A stretch of DNA of 55,376 bases from Pseudomonas fluorescens (GCF_018614775.1 NZ_JAGGOF010000033.1:1-55376); one strand, 5' to 3'; counted from the first letter of the stretch, positions 1 through 10,178 are shown. The notes: generated by a model not told the origin, from the sequence alone. Numbers and translations are program-made.

Positions 1-224
1 ACCTATTTCAGGACTAGACACCGAGCTATCGGCCGGATGTTTTGACTTACCGTTGAAGCAGGATAGAAACACCCCGCCCCTTCGACGGAGTCAGCTTGCC
101 CCACGACTCGGTACGTTATCGACCAATCTGCCTTGTTAAAGCTGCAACGCCGAGCGTCGCTGGATGCGTTACCACGCGGAGCGTGGGAACGATCGGTGTC
201 GTTCAGGTACGTACAGAATCCAAT
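1..224. other. Intergenic segment with no gene seen
   Basis: I see no convincing reading frame with a ribosome binding site here. The only recognisable element is the palindromic repeat at 141-196. The segment lies beyond the 3' side of the tRNA-Leu and the small gene at 225-554, so it may be the edge of a variable region that continues to the left of the window. Confidence 0.4.
141..196 (+). repeat. Palindromic intergenic repeat, family 2, copy 1
   Basis: This copy contains CCACGCGGAGCGTGG, an inverted repeat, followed by GAACGATC. Near-identical copies lie at 623-677 (same orientation) and 27711-27766 (opposite orientation). The family differs from the REP elements found elsewhere in the window. 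It is probably a non-coding dispersed repeat of fluorescent pseudomonads. Confidence 0.6.
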
Positions 225-554
225 TCACTGAATATCTTTCAGATAGCCCTTAAGCGCCATGAGCGGAGCATCAAACTGCTCCATCGTCCGTGTGGCGCTG
301 AAATCCACCGCCAAACGATTCAGCTCGCGCCCCAGGACCGTATCGGCACCACCCAGCGCGTGCAGTGCCAACCCCAGGCAATGCTCCACTTTGCTGCGAA
401 TCCCCTCGACATCCCCCTTGCGCACCAGTAACCCAAAAACCTCTCGCTCATAATCTGCCATCAACGGATCATCCCGCAGAATCGGGCTGTGATCTTCCGC
501 TTCGTAGACCAGCTTCAGGCAGTAAAGGGCGACGGTTTCCAGGAGTAATTCCAT
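225..554 (-). CDS. Hypothetical protein, 109 aa
   Basis: This is a short, acidic, probably all-helical soluble protein with no signal peptide or membrane segment and no motif I recognise. The ATG at 554 is preceded on the minus strand by AAGGA about nine bases upstream, a good ribosome binding site, so I believe it is translated. It stands alone, downstream of the tRNA-Leu and between two copies of an intergenic repeat, in what looks like a variable segment. Whether it partners with something left of the window cannot be seen. The function is unknown. Confidence 0.6.
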   Translation of the reverse strand: MELLLETVALYCLKLVYEAEDHSPILRDDPLMADYEREVFGLLVRKGDVEGIRSKVEHCLGLALHALGGADTVLGRELNRLAVDFSATRTMEQFDAPLMALKGYLKDIQ

Positions 555-800
555 GGGGTGAAATCCTTAGTGACTGGGTTGTGGAGGGCGTGGTGAAGCG
601 GGTTTAACGCTTCCCGCTGTGGGGCTGCAACGCGGAGCGTCGCGGGATGCATTACCACGCGGAGCGTGGGAACGATCGACCGCGTGGTACGCAGTGATCC
701 CTTTTGAGCGCTTCGCGCTCACGCTGGGAGCAAGCGCCCTTGCCACGGGATGTGGTTGCTTCGGGTGGCGTCATCCCTGTTTACCACTTTCCTGCAGGCG
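555..800. other. Non-coding segment between the small gene and tRNA-Leu
   Basis: It contains repeat copy 2 (623-677) and a short hairpin around 706-722 (TGAGCGCTTCGCGCTCA). No gene is seen. The overlapping frames lack ribosome binding sites. Confidence 0.4.
623..677 (+). repeat. Palindromic intergenic repeat, family 2, copy 2
   Basis: It is nearly identical to 141-196. It carries the same CCACGCGGAGCGTGG palindrome followed by GAACGATC, and is preceded by a related GCGGAGCGTC half. Confidence 0.6.
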
Positions 801-830
801 AAAAAAAAGACCTTGAATTTCAAGGTCTTT
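801..830 (-). terminator. Rho-independent terminator of tRNA-Leu
   Basis: The stem AAAGACCTTG/CAAGGTCTTT lies directly downstream of the tRNA on the minus strand. It is followed by a run of eight T on that strand. Confidence 0.85.
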
Positions 831-838
831 CTTTAAGA

Positions 839-923
839 TGGTGCCCCGAGGGAGACTCGAACTCCCACTCCTTTCGAAAACGGATTTTGAATCCGCCGCG
901 TCTACCAATTCCGCCATCAGGGC
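839..923 (-). tRNA. tRNA-Leu (anticodon CAA)
   Basis: Read on the minus strand, this is an 85-nt cloverleaf with a long variable arm. The acceptor stem GCCCTGA pairs with TCGGGGC (one G-T pair), the T arm contains GTTCGAGTC, and CCA is encoded at the 3' end. The seven-base anticodon loop TTCAAAA puts CAA at positions 34-36, so it reads the UUG leucine codon. It has its own promoter (937-965) and terminator (801-830). The 3' end of such a tRNA is a classical target for integrating elements, and the sequence beyond it looks variable, but I found no direct repeat of the tRNA end in the window. Confidence 0.95.
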
Positions 924-936
924 TCAATGGCGGCGA

Positions 937-965
937 AGTATAGAGAGGTGCCTACCGTTGGTCAA
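937..965 (-). promoter_or_regulatory. Sigma-70 promoter of tRNA-Leu
   Basis: On the minus strand, TTGACC (960-965) is separated by exactly 17 bases from TATACT (937-942). The -10 box ends 13 bases before the tRNA 5' end at 923. This is close to consensus and well placed for a stable RNA. Confidence 0.8.
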
Positions 966-1031
966 TCACGTTTCATGGTCAATTTTTGATATTTCCGCTA
1001 GACTTTCCGGCCCTGCTAGACGAACTCCATC

Positions 1032-3211
<2,180 letters not shown>

Positions 3212-3254
3212 GTTTTCCGATCCTAAGATTCAATACTTGCAACTGGAGTGCTAA

Positions 3255-3590
3255 ATGAGCTTTTTTATCTCTAACGCCATGGCTGATGCGGCTGCCCCTG
3301 CGGCGGGCCCGATGGGTGGCGGTTTCGAGTGGATTTTCCTGGTCGGCTTCCTGGTTATTTTCTACCTGATGATCTGGCGTCCACAGGCCAAGCGCGCCAA
3401 GGAGCAGAAGAACCTGCTCGGCAGCCTGCAGAAGGGCGATGAAGTGGTCACCACCGGCGGCATCGCTGGCAAGATCACCAAAGTGGCCGATGACTTCGTG
3501 GTACTGGAAGTGTCCGACACTGTTGAAATGAAGTTCCAGAAGGGCGCTATCGCGGCCACGCTGCCAAAAGGCACGCTGAAAGCGATCTAA
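3255..3590 (+). CDS. yajC: Preprotein translocase accessory subunit YajC
   Basis: YajC is the small single-pass inner-membrane protein that associates with SecDF in the Sec holotranslocon. The 111-residue product has one hydrophobic segment at about residues 25-42 (EWIFLVGFLVIFYLMIW), then the family hallmark RPQAKRAKEQKNLL and a soluble C-terminal domain containing KGDEVVTTGGIAGKI. A good GGAG ribosome binding site precedes the ATG. It sits between tgt and secD, the conserved order in gammaproteobacteria. Confidence 0.96.
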   Translation: MSFFISNAMADAAAPAAGPMGGGFEWIFLVGFLVIFYLMIWRPQAKRAKEQKNLLGSLQKGDEVVTTGGIAGKITKVADDFVVLEVSDTVEMKFQKGAIAATLPKGTLKAI

Positions 3591-3614
3591 GGTTTCAAAC
3601 TTCTCTTCAATCGA

Positions 3615-3635
3615 CGGGGCGCGCAAGGCGCCCCG
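3615..3635 (+). other. GC-rich stem-loop between yajC and secD
   Basis: A perfect eight-base-pair stem CGGGGCGC/GCGCCCCG encloses the loop GCAAG. No T-run follows, so it is not a standard terminator. It lies about 20 bases before the secD start and could set mRNA stability or the secD:yajC ratio. Confidence 0.45.
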
Positions 3636-3655
3636 CGTCATAAGCGGGCGGCGTG

Positions 3656-5524
3656 ATGCTGAACAAATACCCTCTGTGGAAATATGTACTGATCCTGGCG
3701 GTGCTGGCGATCGGTCTGATTTATTCCGCTCCCAATCTCTACCCGGATGACCCGGCCATTCAGGTCAGTGGCGCAAGCACGGCCTTGCAGGTCACCCAGG
3801 CGGATCTGGACCGTGCGAGCGCGGCGCTCAAGACCTCCGGCATTGAGGTCAAGGCAGCCACCCTCGCGGCAAACGGCAAGGGCGGCCTGTTGCGCCTGGT
3901 CAAGGCTGAAGACCAGTTGCCAGCCAAGGACGTGGTGCGCAAGGCGCTGGGCGACGATTACGTTGTGGCGCTGAACCTGGCCCAGACCACCCCGCAATGG
4001 TTGCGCAAACTCGGCGCGCATCCGATGAAGCTGGGCCTGGACTTGTCCGGCGGTGTGCACTTCCTGTTGGAAGTGGACATGGACAAAGCCCTCGACGCGC
4101 GGATGAAAGTCTATGAAGGCGACGTCAAGAGCCTGCTGCGCAAAGAGCGCGTGCGTTATCGCAGCCTCCCGGCCTTCAACGGTGCCATTCAGCTGGGCTT
4201 CAGCGATGAAGATACCCGCGAGCAGGCCCGTGCGCTGATCCGCAAGACCTTCAACGATTTCGACATCGTGCCGGCCGACCTTAATGGTCAGGCGGTGCTG
4301 CGTCTGGCGATGACCCCGGCCAAGCTGGCGGAAATCCGCGAGTACTCCATCAAGCAGAACTTGACCACCGTGCGTAACCGGGTCAACGAGCTGGGTGTGG
4401 CCGAACCGATCGTGCAGCGCCAGGGCGCCAACCGCATCGTGGTCGAGCTGCCAGGTGTGCAGGACACCGCCGAAGCCAAGCGTATCCTCGGCAAGACCGC
4501 CAACCTGGAATTCCGCCTCGGTGCCGAGCCTGGTGCGTCCAAGGCCACTTCCGAGAGCTTCGAGTTCCGTGAAGGCGGTCGTCCGGCGGCGCAGATCGAG
4601 CGTGGCCTGATCATCACCGGTGACCAGGTGACCGACGCCAAGGCGAGCTTCGACGAGCACGGTCGCCCACAGGTGAATATCCACCTCGACGGCCACGGTG
4701 GCGAGCTGATGAGCCGCGCCACGCGCAGCAACGTCGGCCGCAGCATGGCGGTGATCTTCATCGAGCAGAAGCCAACCACCACCTACACCAGGCAAGTGGT
4801 CAACGGCGTCGAGAAGGACGTGCCGGTCCAGACCTTCAAGGAAGAGAAGAAGATCATCAGCCTGGCGACCATCCAGTCGCCGCTGGGCAGCCAATTCCGC
4901 ATCACCGGCCTGAACGGCCAGGGCGAGGCATCGGAACTGGCCCTGCTGCTGCGTGCCGGTGGTCTGGCCGCGCCGATGTACTTCGCTGAAGAGCGCACCA
5001 TTGGCCCGAGCCTGGGTGCCGACAACATCACCAAGGGTATCAATGCGTCGCTGTGGGGCATGCTGTTCGTGTCGCTGTTCATCATCGCCATCTACCGCTT
5101 CTTCGGCATCATTGCCACCGTCGCGCTGGCGGTGAACATGGTTATGCTGCTGGCGCTGATGTCGCTGCTGGGCGCCACGCTGACCCTGCCGGGTATCGCC
5201 GGTATCGTCTTGACCATGGGCATGGCGGTGGACGCCAACGTGCTGATCTTCTCGCGGATACGTGAAGAGATCGCCGCAGGCATGACTGTCCAGCGGGCAA
5301 TCAACGAAGGCTTCGGCCGGGCATTCACCGCGATTCTCGACGCCAACCTGACCACGTTGCTGGTCGGCGGGATTCTCTTCGCCATGGGTACCGGCCCGGT
5401 CAAGGGCTTCGCAGTGACCATGTCCCTCGGGATCTTTACCTCGATGTTCACAGCCATCATGGTGACCCGCGCTATGGTCAACCTGATCTTTGGCGGTCGT
5501 GACTTCAAGAAGTTGTGGATTTAA
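3656..5524 (+). CDS. secD: Protein translocase subunit SecD
   Basis: SecD is the larger subunit of the proton-driven SecDF complex that pulls exported proteins across the inner membrane from the periplasmic side. The product has an N-terminal membrane segment (WKYVLILAVLAIGLIYSA), the family motif LGLDLSGGVHF, a large periplasmic region, and a C-terminal block of five membrane helices ending in the RND-like fold, with GMAVDANVLIF and AFTAILDANLTTLL. The start is ATG 3656 (MLNKYPLWKY, 622 aa). A GTG one codon upstream is the only alternative. secF follows after nine bases. Confidence 0.97.
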   Translation: MLNKYPLWKYVLILAVLAIGLIYSAPNLYPDDPAIQVSGASTALQVTQADLDRASAALKTSGIEVKAATLAANGKGGLLRLVKAEDQLPAKDVVRKALGDDYVVALNLAQTTPQWLRKLGAHPMKLGLDLSGGVHFLLEVDMDKALDARMKVYEGDVKSLLRKERVRYRSLPAFNGAIQLGFSDEDTREQARALIRKTFNDFDIVPADLNGQAVLRLAMTPAKLAEIREYSIKQNLTTVRNRVNELGVAEPIVQRQGANRIVVELPGVQDTAEAKRILGKTANLEFRLGAEPGASKATSESFEFREGGRPAAQIERGLIITGDQVTDAKASFDEHGRPQVNIHLDGHGGELMSRATRSNVGRSMAVIFIEQKPTTTYTRQVVNGVEKDVPVQTFKEEKKIISLATIQSPLGSQFRITGLNGQGEASELALLLRAGGLAAPMYFAEERTIGPSLGADNITKGINASLWGMLFVSLFIIAIYRFFGIIATVALAVNMVMLLALMSLLGATLTLPGIAGIVLTMGMAVDANVLIFSRIREEIAAGMTVQRAINEGFGRAFTAILDANLTTLLVGGILFAMGTGPVKGFAVTMSLGIFTSMFTAIMVTRAMVNLIFGGRDFKKLWI

Positions 5525-5533
5525 GGGGCTGCC

Positions 5534-6448
5534 ATGTTACGTACAATCAACTTCATGGGCGTTCGCAACATTGCGTTCGGCGTCACATTGTTCCTTACCG
5601 TACTGGCGTTGTTCAGCTGGGCGACCAAGGGCCTGAACTATGGCCTGGACTTCACCGGCGGTACGCTCATCGAGCTGACCTACGAGCGTCCGGCCGACGT
5701 CACCAAGGTGCGTGAGCAACTCGCGAGCTCGGGCTACAGCGACGCCATCGTGCAGAGCTTCGGTGCAACCACCGACCTGCTGGTGCGCATGCCGGGTGAA
5801 GACCCGCAGCTGGGTCACCAGGTCGCCGAAGCCTTGCAGAAGGCCGGTGGCGACAACCCGGCGCAGGTCAAGCGCGTCGAGTTCGTCGGCCCGCAGGTGG
5901 GTGAAGAGCTGCGCGACCAGGGTGGCCTCGGCATGCTCATGGCGCTGGGCGGCATCCTGATCTACCTGGCCTTCCGCTTTCAGTGGAAGTTCGCGGTGGG
6001 CGCAATCGTCTCGCTGATCCACGACGTGATCGTGACCGTGGGCATCCTGTCGTTCTTCCAGATCACCTTCGACCTGACGGTGCTGGCCGCGGTGCTGGCG
6101 ATCATCGGTTACTCGCTCAACGACACGATCGTGGTGTTCGACCGGGTGCGTGAGAACTTCCGTGTGCTGCGCAAGGCGTCGTTGATCGAGAACATCAACA
6201 TCTCGACCACCCAGACCCTGCTGCGGACCATGGCGACGTCGATCTCCACGCTGCTGGCGATTGCCGCGTTGCTGTTCTTTGGTGGCGATAACCTGTTCGG
6301 TTTCTCCATTGCGCTGTTTGTCGGTGTGCTGGCGGGTACTTACTCGTCGATCTACATCGCCAACGTGGTGCTGATCTGGCTGAACCTGAGCACCGAGGAT
6401 CTGATTCCTCCAGCGGCCACCGAAACGGAGGTGGACGACCGCCCATAA
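5534..6448 (+). CDS. secF: Protein translocase subunit SecF
   Basis: SecF is the partner of SecD. The 304-residue protein shows the N-terminal membrane segment, the signature YGLDFTGGT, and five C-terminal helices with DTIVVFDRVREN and TTLLRTMATSISTLLA-type sequence (seen here as TQTLLRTMATSISTLLAIAA). It is the last gene of the tgt-yajC-secDF run, and a strong intrinsic terminator follows at 6475. Confidence 0.97.
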   Translation: MLRTINFMGVRNIAFGVTLFLTVLALFSWATKGLNYGLDFTGGTLIELTYERPADVTKVREQLASSGYSDAIVQSFGATTDLLVRMPGEDPQLGHQVAEALQKAGGDNPAQVKRVEFVGPQVGEELRDQGGLGMLMALGGILIYLAFRFQWKFAVGAIVSLIHDVIVTVGILSFFQITFDLTVLAAVLAIIGYSLNDTIVVFDRVRENFRVLRKASLIENINISTTQTLLRTMATSISTLLAIAALLFFGGDNLFGFSIALFVGVLAGTYSSIYIANVVLIWLNLSTEDLIPPAATETEVDDRP

Positions 6449-6474
6449 GGCTTGTCGCCCCGTCCGTCACCGCT

Positions 6475-6508
6475 AAAAAGGGCGCGAGTTGAACTCGCGC
6501 CTTTTTTT
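6475..6508 (+). terminator. Terminator after secF
   Basis: The stem GGCGCGAGTT/AACTCGCGCC has an A-run before and a seven-base T-run after it. It ends the queA-secF transcription unit and could also act on the opposite strand. Confidence 0.9.
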
Positions 6509-6567
6509 ATGCTCCAAGGCTGGGAGAAGCGCGGATTATTCCGCTCGTGATGGCCCTGGAGGTTCTA

Positions 6568-7116
6568 GTGAACAAATCGATGCTGGTTGGTGCGGTATTG
6601 GGTGCTGTCGGTGTGACTGCCGGTGGTGCGGTCGCAACCTACAGCTTGGTAAAAAGTGGCCCTGAATATGCGCAAGTATTGGCCGTGGAACCGGTCAAGA
6701 CCCAGATCAAAACCCCGCGTGAAGTGTGCAAGGACGTCACCGTGACCCGGCAGAAGCCGGTCCAGGACCAGCATCAGATCGCCGGCACCGTGATCGGCGC
6801 TTTGGCCGGTGGCCTGCTGGGCAACCAGGTCGGCGGCGGCACCGGCAAGAAAATCGCCACGGTGGCGGGCGCAGCCGGCGGCGGTTATGCCGGTAACAAG
6901 ATCCAGGAAGGCATGCAGGAACGCGACACGTACACCACCACCCAGACGCGCTGCAACACCGTCAATGACATCAGCGACAAGGTGGTAGGCTACGACGTAC
7001 GCTACATGCTCGACGGCAAGGAAGGCAAAGTCCGCATGGACCGCGACCCGGGCAACCAGATTCCGGTGAACAAGGAAGGCCAACTGATCCTGGGCCAGAA
7101 CGAACCGGCTCAGTAA
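6568..7116 (+). CDS. Glycine-zipper 2TM domain protein (envelope)
   Basis: The protein has an N-terminal hydrophobic segment (about residues 5-25, AVLGAVGVTAGGAVATYSLV). A second glycine-rich region, from IAGTVIGALAGGLLGNQVGGG to AGAAGGGYAGNK, is a glycine-zipper 2TM domain (Rick_17kDa/SlyB type). Proteins of this kind sit in the cell envelope and are thought to affect outer-membrane integrity, but the exact role here is unknown. I chose GTG 6568 (182 aa) because GGAGG lies five bases upstream. The longer frame from 6547 lacks that signal. It is flanked on both sides by intrinsic terminators, so it is a monocistronic gene. Confidence 0.85.
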   Translation: MNKSMLVGAVLGAVGVTAGGAVATYSLVKSGPEYAQVLAVEPVKTQIKTPREVCKDVTVTRQKPVQDQHQIAGTVIGALAGGLLGNQVGGGTGKKIATVAGAAGGGYAGNKIQEGMQERDTYTTTQTRCNTVNDISDKVVGYDVRYMLDGKEGKVRMDRDPGNQIPVNKEGQLILGQNEPAQ

Positions 7117-7132
7117 TTTAAGTGATGTGAAG

Positions 7133-7157
7133 AAGCACCCTTCGGGGTGCTTTTTTT
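7133..7157 (+). terminator. Terminator of the glycine-zipper gene
   Basis: The stem AAGCACCC/GGGTGCTT closes on a stable TTCG tetraloop and runs into seven T. Confidence 0.9.
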
Positions 7158-7186
7158 ATCCTGGATCCCAGGACTCACCACTAACC

Positions 7187-7277
7187 CTGTGGGAGCGGGC
7201 TTGCTCGCGAATGCGGGCTGACATTCAAAACAGATATCGACTGACCCACCGCTTTCGCGAGCAAGCCCGCTCCCACA
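7187..7277. repeat. REPIN (inverted REP pair), copy A
   Basis: Two REP arms of the GTGGGAGCGGGCTTGCTCGC type face each other, with the GTGGG ends outward and about 45 bases between them. The arms match each other perfectly over about 20 bases. This is the standard REPIN architecture, moved in trans by RAYT transposases; none is encoded in the window. Confidence 0.9.
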
Positions 7278-7319
7278 TTGGATCTTCAACACCCACAAAT
7301 GTCAGGCCCAGTCCCAAAC

Positions 7320-7340
7320 CCCTGTGGGATCGGGTTCATA
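7320..7340. repeat. Degenerate single REP
   Basis: CCTGTGGGATCGGGTTCAT resembles the first half of a REP arm with substitutions. No partner arm is seen nearby. Confidence 0.45.
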
Positions 7341-7356
7341 CATAAAACCCGGGCAT

Positions 7357-7385
7357 AAAAAAAGCACCCCGAAAGGTGCTTTTTC
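7357..7385 (-). terminator. Terminator of suhB
   Basis: On the minus strand the stem AAAGCACC/GGTGCTTT is followed by a T-run. It lies about 14 bases after the suhB stop. Confidence 0.88.
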
Positions 7386-7398
7386 CATAACCGGTCGC

Positions 7399-8217
7399 TT
7401 AGCGTTTCAGCGAAGCCGGCAGGTGTGGCTGGATGGCGGTGAGCACGGCCTTGAAGCATTTGGTGTTGCCAGCGACGATGTGGCCTTTTTCGAGGAAGTC
7501 GTGGCCACCGGTGAAGTCGCTGACCAGGCCGCCTGCTTCCTGAATCAGCAGGGCGCCTGCGGCCATGTCCCATTCGGACAGGCCCGATTCCCAGAAGGCA
7601 TCGAAACGGCCAGCGGCCACATAGGCCAGGTCCAGGCTGGCGGCGCCGGCGCGGCGGATGCCGGCGGTCTGGCCGACCAGGGCGCGGAACATGCCCAGGT
7701 AGTTGTCCAGGTTGTCCATCTGCTCATCGCGGAACGGGAAGCCGGTACCCAGCAGGGCGCCGTCCAGGCTGGTGCGGCCGCTGACGCGAAGGCGGCGACC
7801 GTTCAGTTGGGCGCCACGGCCACGGCTGGCGGTGAATTCTTCCTGGCGAACCGGGTCCAGCACGACGGCGTGTTCGAGGCGGCCACGGTATTTGCAGGCG
7901 ATGCTGACAGCGAAATGAGGGACGCCGCGCAGGAAGTTGGTGGTGCCGTCCAGTGGATCGATGATCCACAGGTACTCTTCGCCTTCGATGCCGGTGCCGG
8001 CGTGCATGCCGGTCTCTTCACCCAGGATCGAGTGGTTCGGGTAAGCCTTGCGCAATGCGTCGACGATCTTCTGTTCGGCGGCGCGGTCAACCTCGGACAC
8101 GTAGTCCTTGGCGTCTTTTTCATCGACCTTGATGGTATCCAGGCGCTCGATGGAGCGGAAGATCAGTTCACTGGCGCTGCGGGCGGCGCGCAGCGCGATA
8201 TTCAGCATGGGCTGCAT
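7399..8217 (-). CDS. suhB: Inositol-1-monophosphatase family protein SuhB
   Basis: SuhB has magnesium-dependent inositol monophosphatase activity. In gammaproteobacteria it is better known as a component of the rRNA antitermination complex, and in P. aeruginosa as a regulator of virulence gene expression. The metal-site motifs are all present: GEETG (Glu67), WIIDPLDGTTNF (Asp87, Asp90) and SEWDMAAGALLIQEAGG. The 272-residue length is normal. It is a single-gene unit on the minus strand, divergent from trmJ, with its own terminator at 7357. Confidence 0.95.
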   Translation of the reverse strand: MQPMLNIALRAARSASELIFRSIERLDTIKVDEKDAKDYVSEVDRAAEQKIVDALRKAYPNHSILGEETGMHAGTGIEGEEYLWIIDPLDGTTNFLRGVPHFAVSIACKYRGRLEHAVVLDPVRQEEFTASRGRGAQLNGRRLRVSGRTSLDGALLGTGFPFRDEQMDNLDNYLGMFRALVGQTAGIRRAGAASLDLAYVAAGRFDAFWESGLSEWDMAAGALLIQEAGGLVSDFTGGHDFLEKGHIVAGNTKCFKAVLTAIQPHLPASLKR

Positions 8218-8361
8218 GGATGTGTCACCTAAGGTTGTTAAAGAAAGCCGGGCATTCTATCAGAAAGTTTTCCGAGGAGAAGGTTGGCGTTCGCTTTCAT
8301 AGCTTAACGGTAGGTGCTTAGGTAAGATTTGCTCCCTTTATCGTGTTCGAGAGCGCTTCCC

Positions 8362-9132
8362 TTGTTGCAGAACATTCGTGTCGTCCTGGTCAATACCAGC
8401 CATCCGGGTAACATCGGCGGAGCTGCGCGGGCCATGAAGAACATGGGCCTGTCGCGGCTGGTGCTGGTCGAGCCGCGCTTGTTTCCCCATCACGAAGCCG
8501 ACGCCCGGGCGTCCGGTGCTGGCGATATCCTGGCCGGCGCCCAAGTGGTCGCCACCCTGGAAGAGGCCTTGGTGGGGTGCAACCTGGTGCTCGGCACCAG
8601 CGCTCGTGACCGGCGCATTCCATGGCCGCTGCTGGACCCGCGCGAGTGCGGGACCAAGGTGGTCGAGGAAGCCGGGCAGGGCGCAGAGATCGCCCTGGTG
8701 TTTGGTCGTGAAGATTCCGGCCTGACCAACGAAGAGCTCCAGCGATGTCACTTTCACGTGCATATCCCTTCCGATCCGACGTTCAGTTCGCTGAACCTCG
8801 GGGCGGCGGTGCAGGTGTTGAGTTATGAAGTGCGCATGGCCTGGCTGGCCGCCGAAGGCAAGCCCAGCAAGGTCGAAAAAACCGAGGTCACGTCGCCGCG
8901 CAGTGAGACACTGGCGACCATGGACGAGCTGGAACGATACTTTGAGCACCTGGAGCAGACCCTGGTGGACATCGAGTTCCTCGACCCGGACAAGCCAAGG
9001 CACTTGATGGCGCGCCTGCGTCGGTTGTACGGACGAAGCTCGGTCAGCCGAGCGGAGATGAATATATTGCGCGGCATTCTCACGGAAACCCAGAAAGCGG
9101 CCCGTGGCGAGCTGATTAAGCGGAAGAAATAA
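8362..9132 (+). CDS. trmJ: tRNA (cytidine/uridine-2'-O)-methyltransferase TrmJ
   Basis: TrmJ methylates the 2'-OH of nucleotide 32 in several tRNAs. The SPOUT-fold methyltransferase motifs are visible: [20 protein letters not shown] at the N-terminus, [15 protein letters not shown], and the knot region [23 protein letters not shown] place the start at TTG 8362, where the conserved sequence ([10 protein letters not shown]) begins, giving 256 aa. The upstream extension does not look like family sequence. cysE begins one base after the stop, so the two are co-transcribed. Confidence 0.93.
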   Translation: MLQNIRVVLVNTSHPGNIGGAARAMKNMGLSRLVLVEPRLFPHHEADARASGAGDILAGAQVVATLEEALVGCNLVLGTSARDRRIPWPLLDPRECGTKVVEEAGQGAEIALVFGREDSGLTNEELQRCHFHVHIPSDPTFSSLNLGAAVQVLSYEVRMAWLAAEGKPSKVEKTEVTSPRSETLATMDELERYFEHLEQTLVDIEFLDPDKPRHLMARLRRLYGRSSVSRAEMNILRGILTETQKAARGELIKRKK

Positions 9133-9133
9133 A

Positions 9134-9910
9134 ATGTTCGAACGTTTGCGTGAAGATATCCAAAGCGTTTTTCATCGTGACCCGGCGGCGCGCAATGCCT
9201 TTGAAGTGCTCACCTGCTACCCGGGCATGCACGCCATCTGGATCCATCGGTTGTCCGGTGCCTTGTGGGGCATGGGCTGGAAGTGGCTGGCGCGACTGGT
9301 GTCGAACTTCGGGCGTTGGCTGACCGGGATCGAGATCCATCCGGGGGCCAAGGTCGGTCGTCGGTTCTTCATTGACCATGGCATGGGCATCGTCATCGGG
9401 GAAACCGCCGAGATCGGCGATGACGTAACCCTGTACCAGGGCGTGACCCTCGGCGGCACCAGTTGGAACAAGGGCAAGCGCCACCCGACGCTGGAAGACG
9501 GCGTGGTGGTGGGGGCGGGCGCCAAGGTGCTCGGCCCGTTCACGGTCGGGGCTGGGGCGAAAGTCGGCTCCAACGCCGTGGTCACCAAGGCCGTGCCGCC
9601 CGGCGCGACGGTGGTCGGTATCCCGGGGCGAATCATCGTCAAGTCCGACGACGAGCAGGACGCTCGTCGCAAGGCCATGGCCGAGAAGATCGGCTTCGAT
9701 GCCTACGGTGTCGGCGAAGACATGCCCGACCCGGTTGCCCGCGCCATCAACCAATTGCTCGATCACCTGCAGGCCGTCGACGGGCGCCTGGAGGGAATGT
9801 GCGGCGCCCTCAAGGACCTGGGCAGTAACTACTGCGCCAAGGACCTGCCTGAGCTGCGCGAAGAGGATTTTGCGTGCGTGAAGGATAAGGACCAGAGCCA
9901 GGTCGGCTGA
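9134..9910 (+). CDS. cysE: Serine O-acetyltransferase CysE
   Basis: CysE acetylates L-serine with acetyl-CoA to give O-acetylserine, the carbon skeleton for cysteine. The sequence has the left-handed beta-helix region with hexapeptide repeats (about residues 70-170), including [30 protein letters not shown] and [30 protein letters not shown]. The 258 aa are typical. It lies immediately upstream of the isc operon, which makes biological sense because IscS takes sulfur from cysteine. A REP doublet separates it from iscR. Confidence 0.95.
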   Translation: MFERLREDIQSVFHRDPAARNAFEVLTCYPGMHAIWIHRLSGALWGMGWKWLARLVSNFGRWLTGIEIHPGAKVGRRFFIDHGMGIVIGETAEIGDDVTLYQGVTLGGTSWNKGKRHPTLEDGVVVGAGAKVLGPFTVGAGAKVGSNAVVTKAVPPGATVVGIPGRIIVKSDDEQDARRKAMAEKIGFDAYGVGEDMPDPVARAINQLLDHLQAVDGRLEGMCGALKDLGSNYCAKDLPELREEDFACVKDKDQSQVG

Positions 9911-9923
9911 AACCCTGCTGGCC

Positions 9924-10018
9924 TCTTCGCGAGCAAGCCCGCTCCCACATTGGACCTGCGTTGTACATGAATCAGGTGTGCAATAAAGATCCCCTGTGGG
10001 AGCGGGCTTGCTCGCGAA
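9924..10018. repeat. REP doublet in outward-facing (inside-out) architecture, copy B
   Basis: The left arm reads TCGCGAGCAAGCCCGCTCCC and the right arm GGGAGCGGGCTTGCTCGCGA. The GTGGG ends therefore face inward across about 50 bases, opposite to copy A. It lies between cysE and the iscR promoter. Confidence 0.85.
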
Positions 10019-10113
10019 GAACGATGACGCGGTATGGCTGGTCGCCGGCAACCACCCTTTGCTATCATGCGCGCGCTCTTTCGCGGGTAAATCCGAGTAA
10101 CCCACTAGGTCTT

Positions 10114-10138
10114 ATACTTGACTTAAATGCTCGGGAAT
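10114..10138 (+). promoter_or_regulatory. IscR type-1 binding site
   Basis: Compared with the E. coli type-1 consensus (ATASYYGACT-RWWWY-AGTCRRSTAT, recalled), the 25 bases here match at 21 positions. The left half is ATACTTGACT and the right half CTCGGGAAT. The site covers the -35 box of the iscR promoter, as expected for autorepression by holo-IscR. Confidence 0.75.
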
Positions 10139-10146
10139 TGCATACT
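10118..10146 (+). promoter_or_regulatory. Promoter of the isc operon
   Basis: TTGACT (10118-10123) is separated by 17 bases from CATACT (10141-10146), about 33 bases before the iscR ATG. The -35 box is embedded in the IscR site. Confidence 0.75.
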
Positions 10147-10178
10147 CGCCCCCATTCCGAACTCCGTGGTAACTGTCC

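Noticed and set aside
6547..6567. Upstream start for the glycine-zipper protein
   Set aside because: GGAGG at 6557-6561 is correctly placed for GTG 6568, and the extra residues are not hydrophobic-signal-like.
7187..7277. REP-containing intergenic arrays considered as a CRISPR array
   Set aside because: There are only two arms per locus in inverted orientation, not direct repeats with uniform spacers, and no cas genes.
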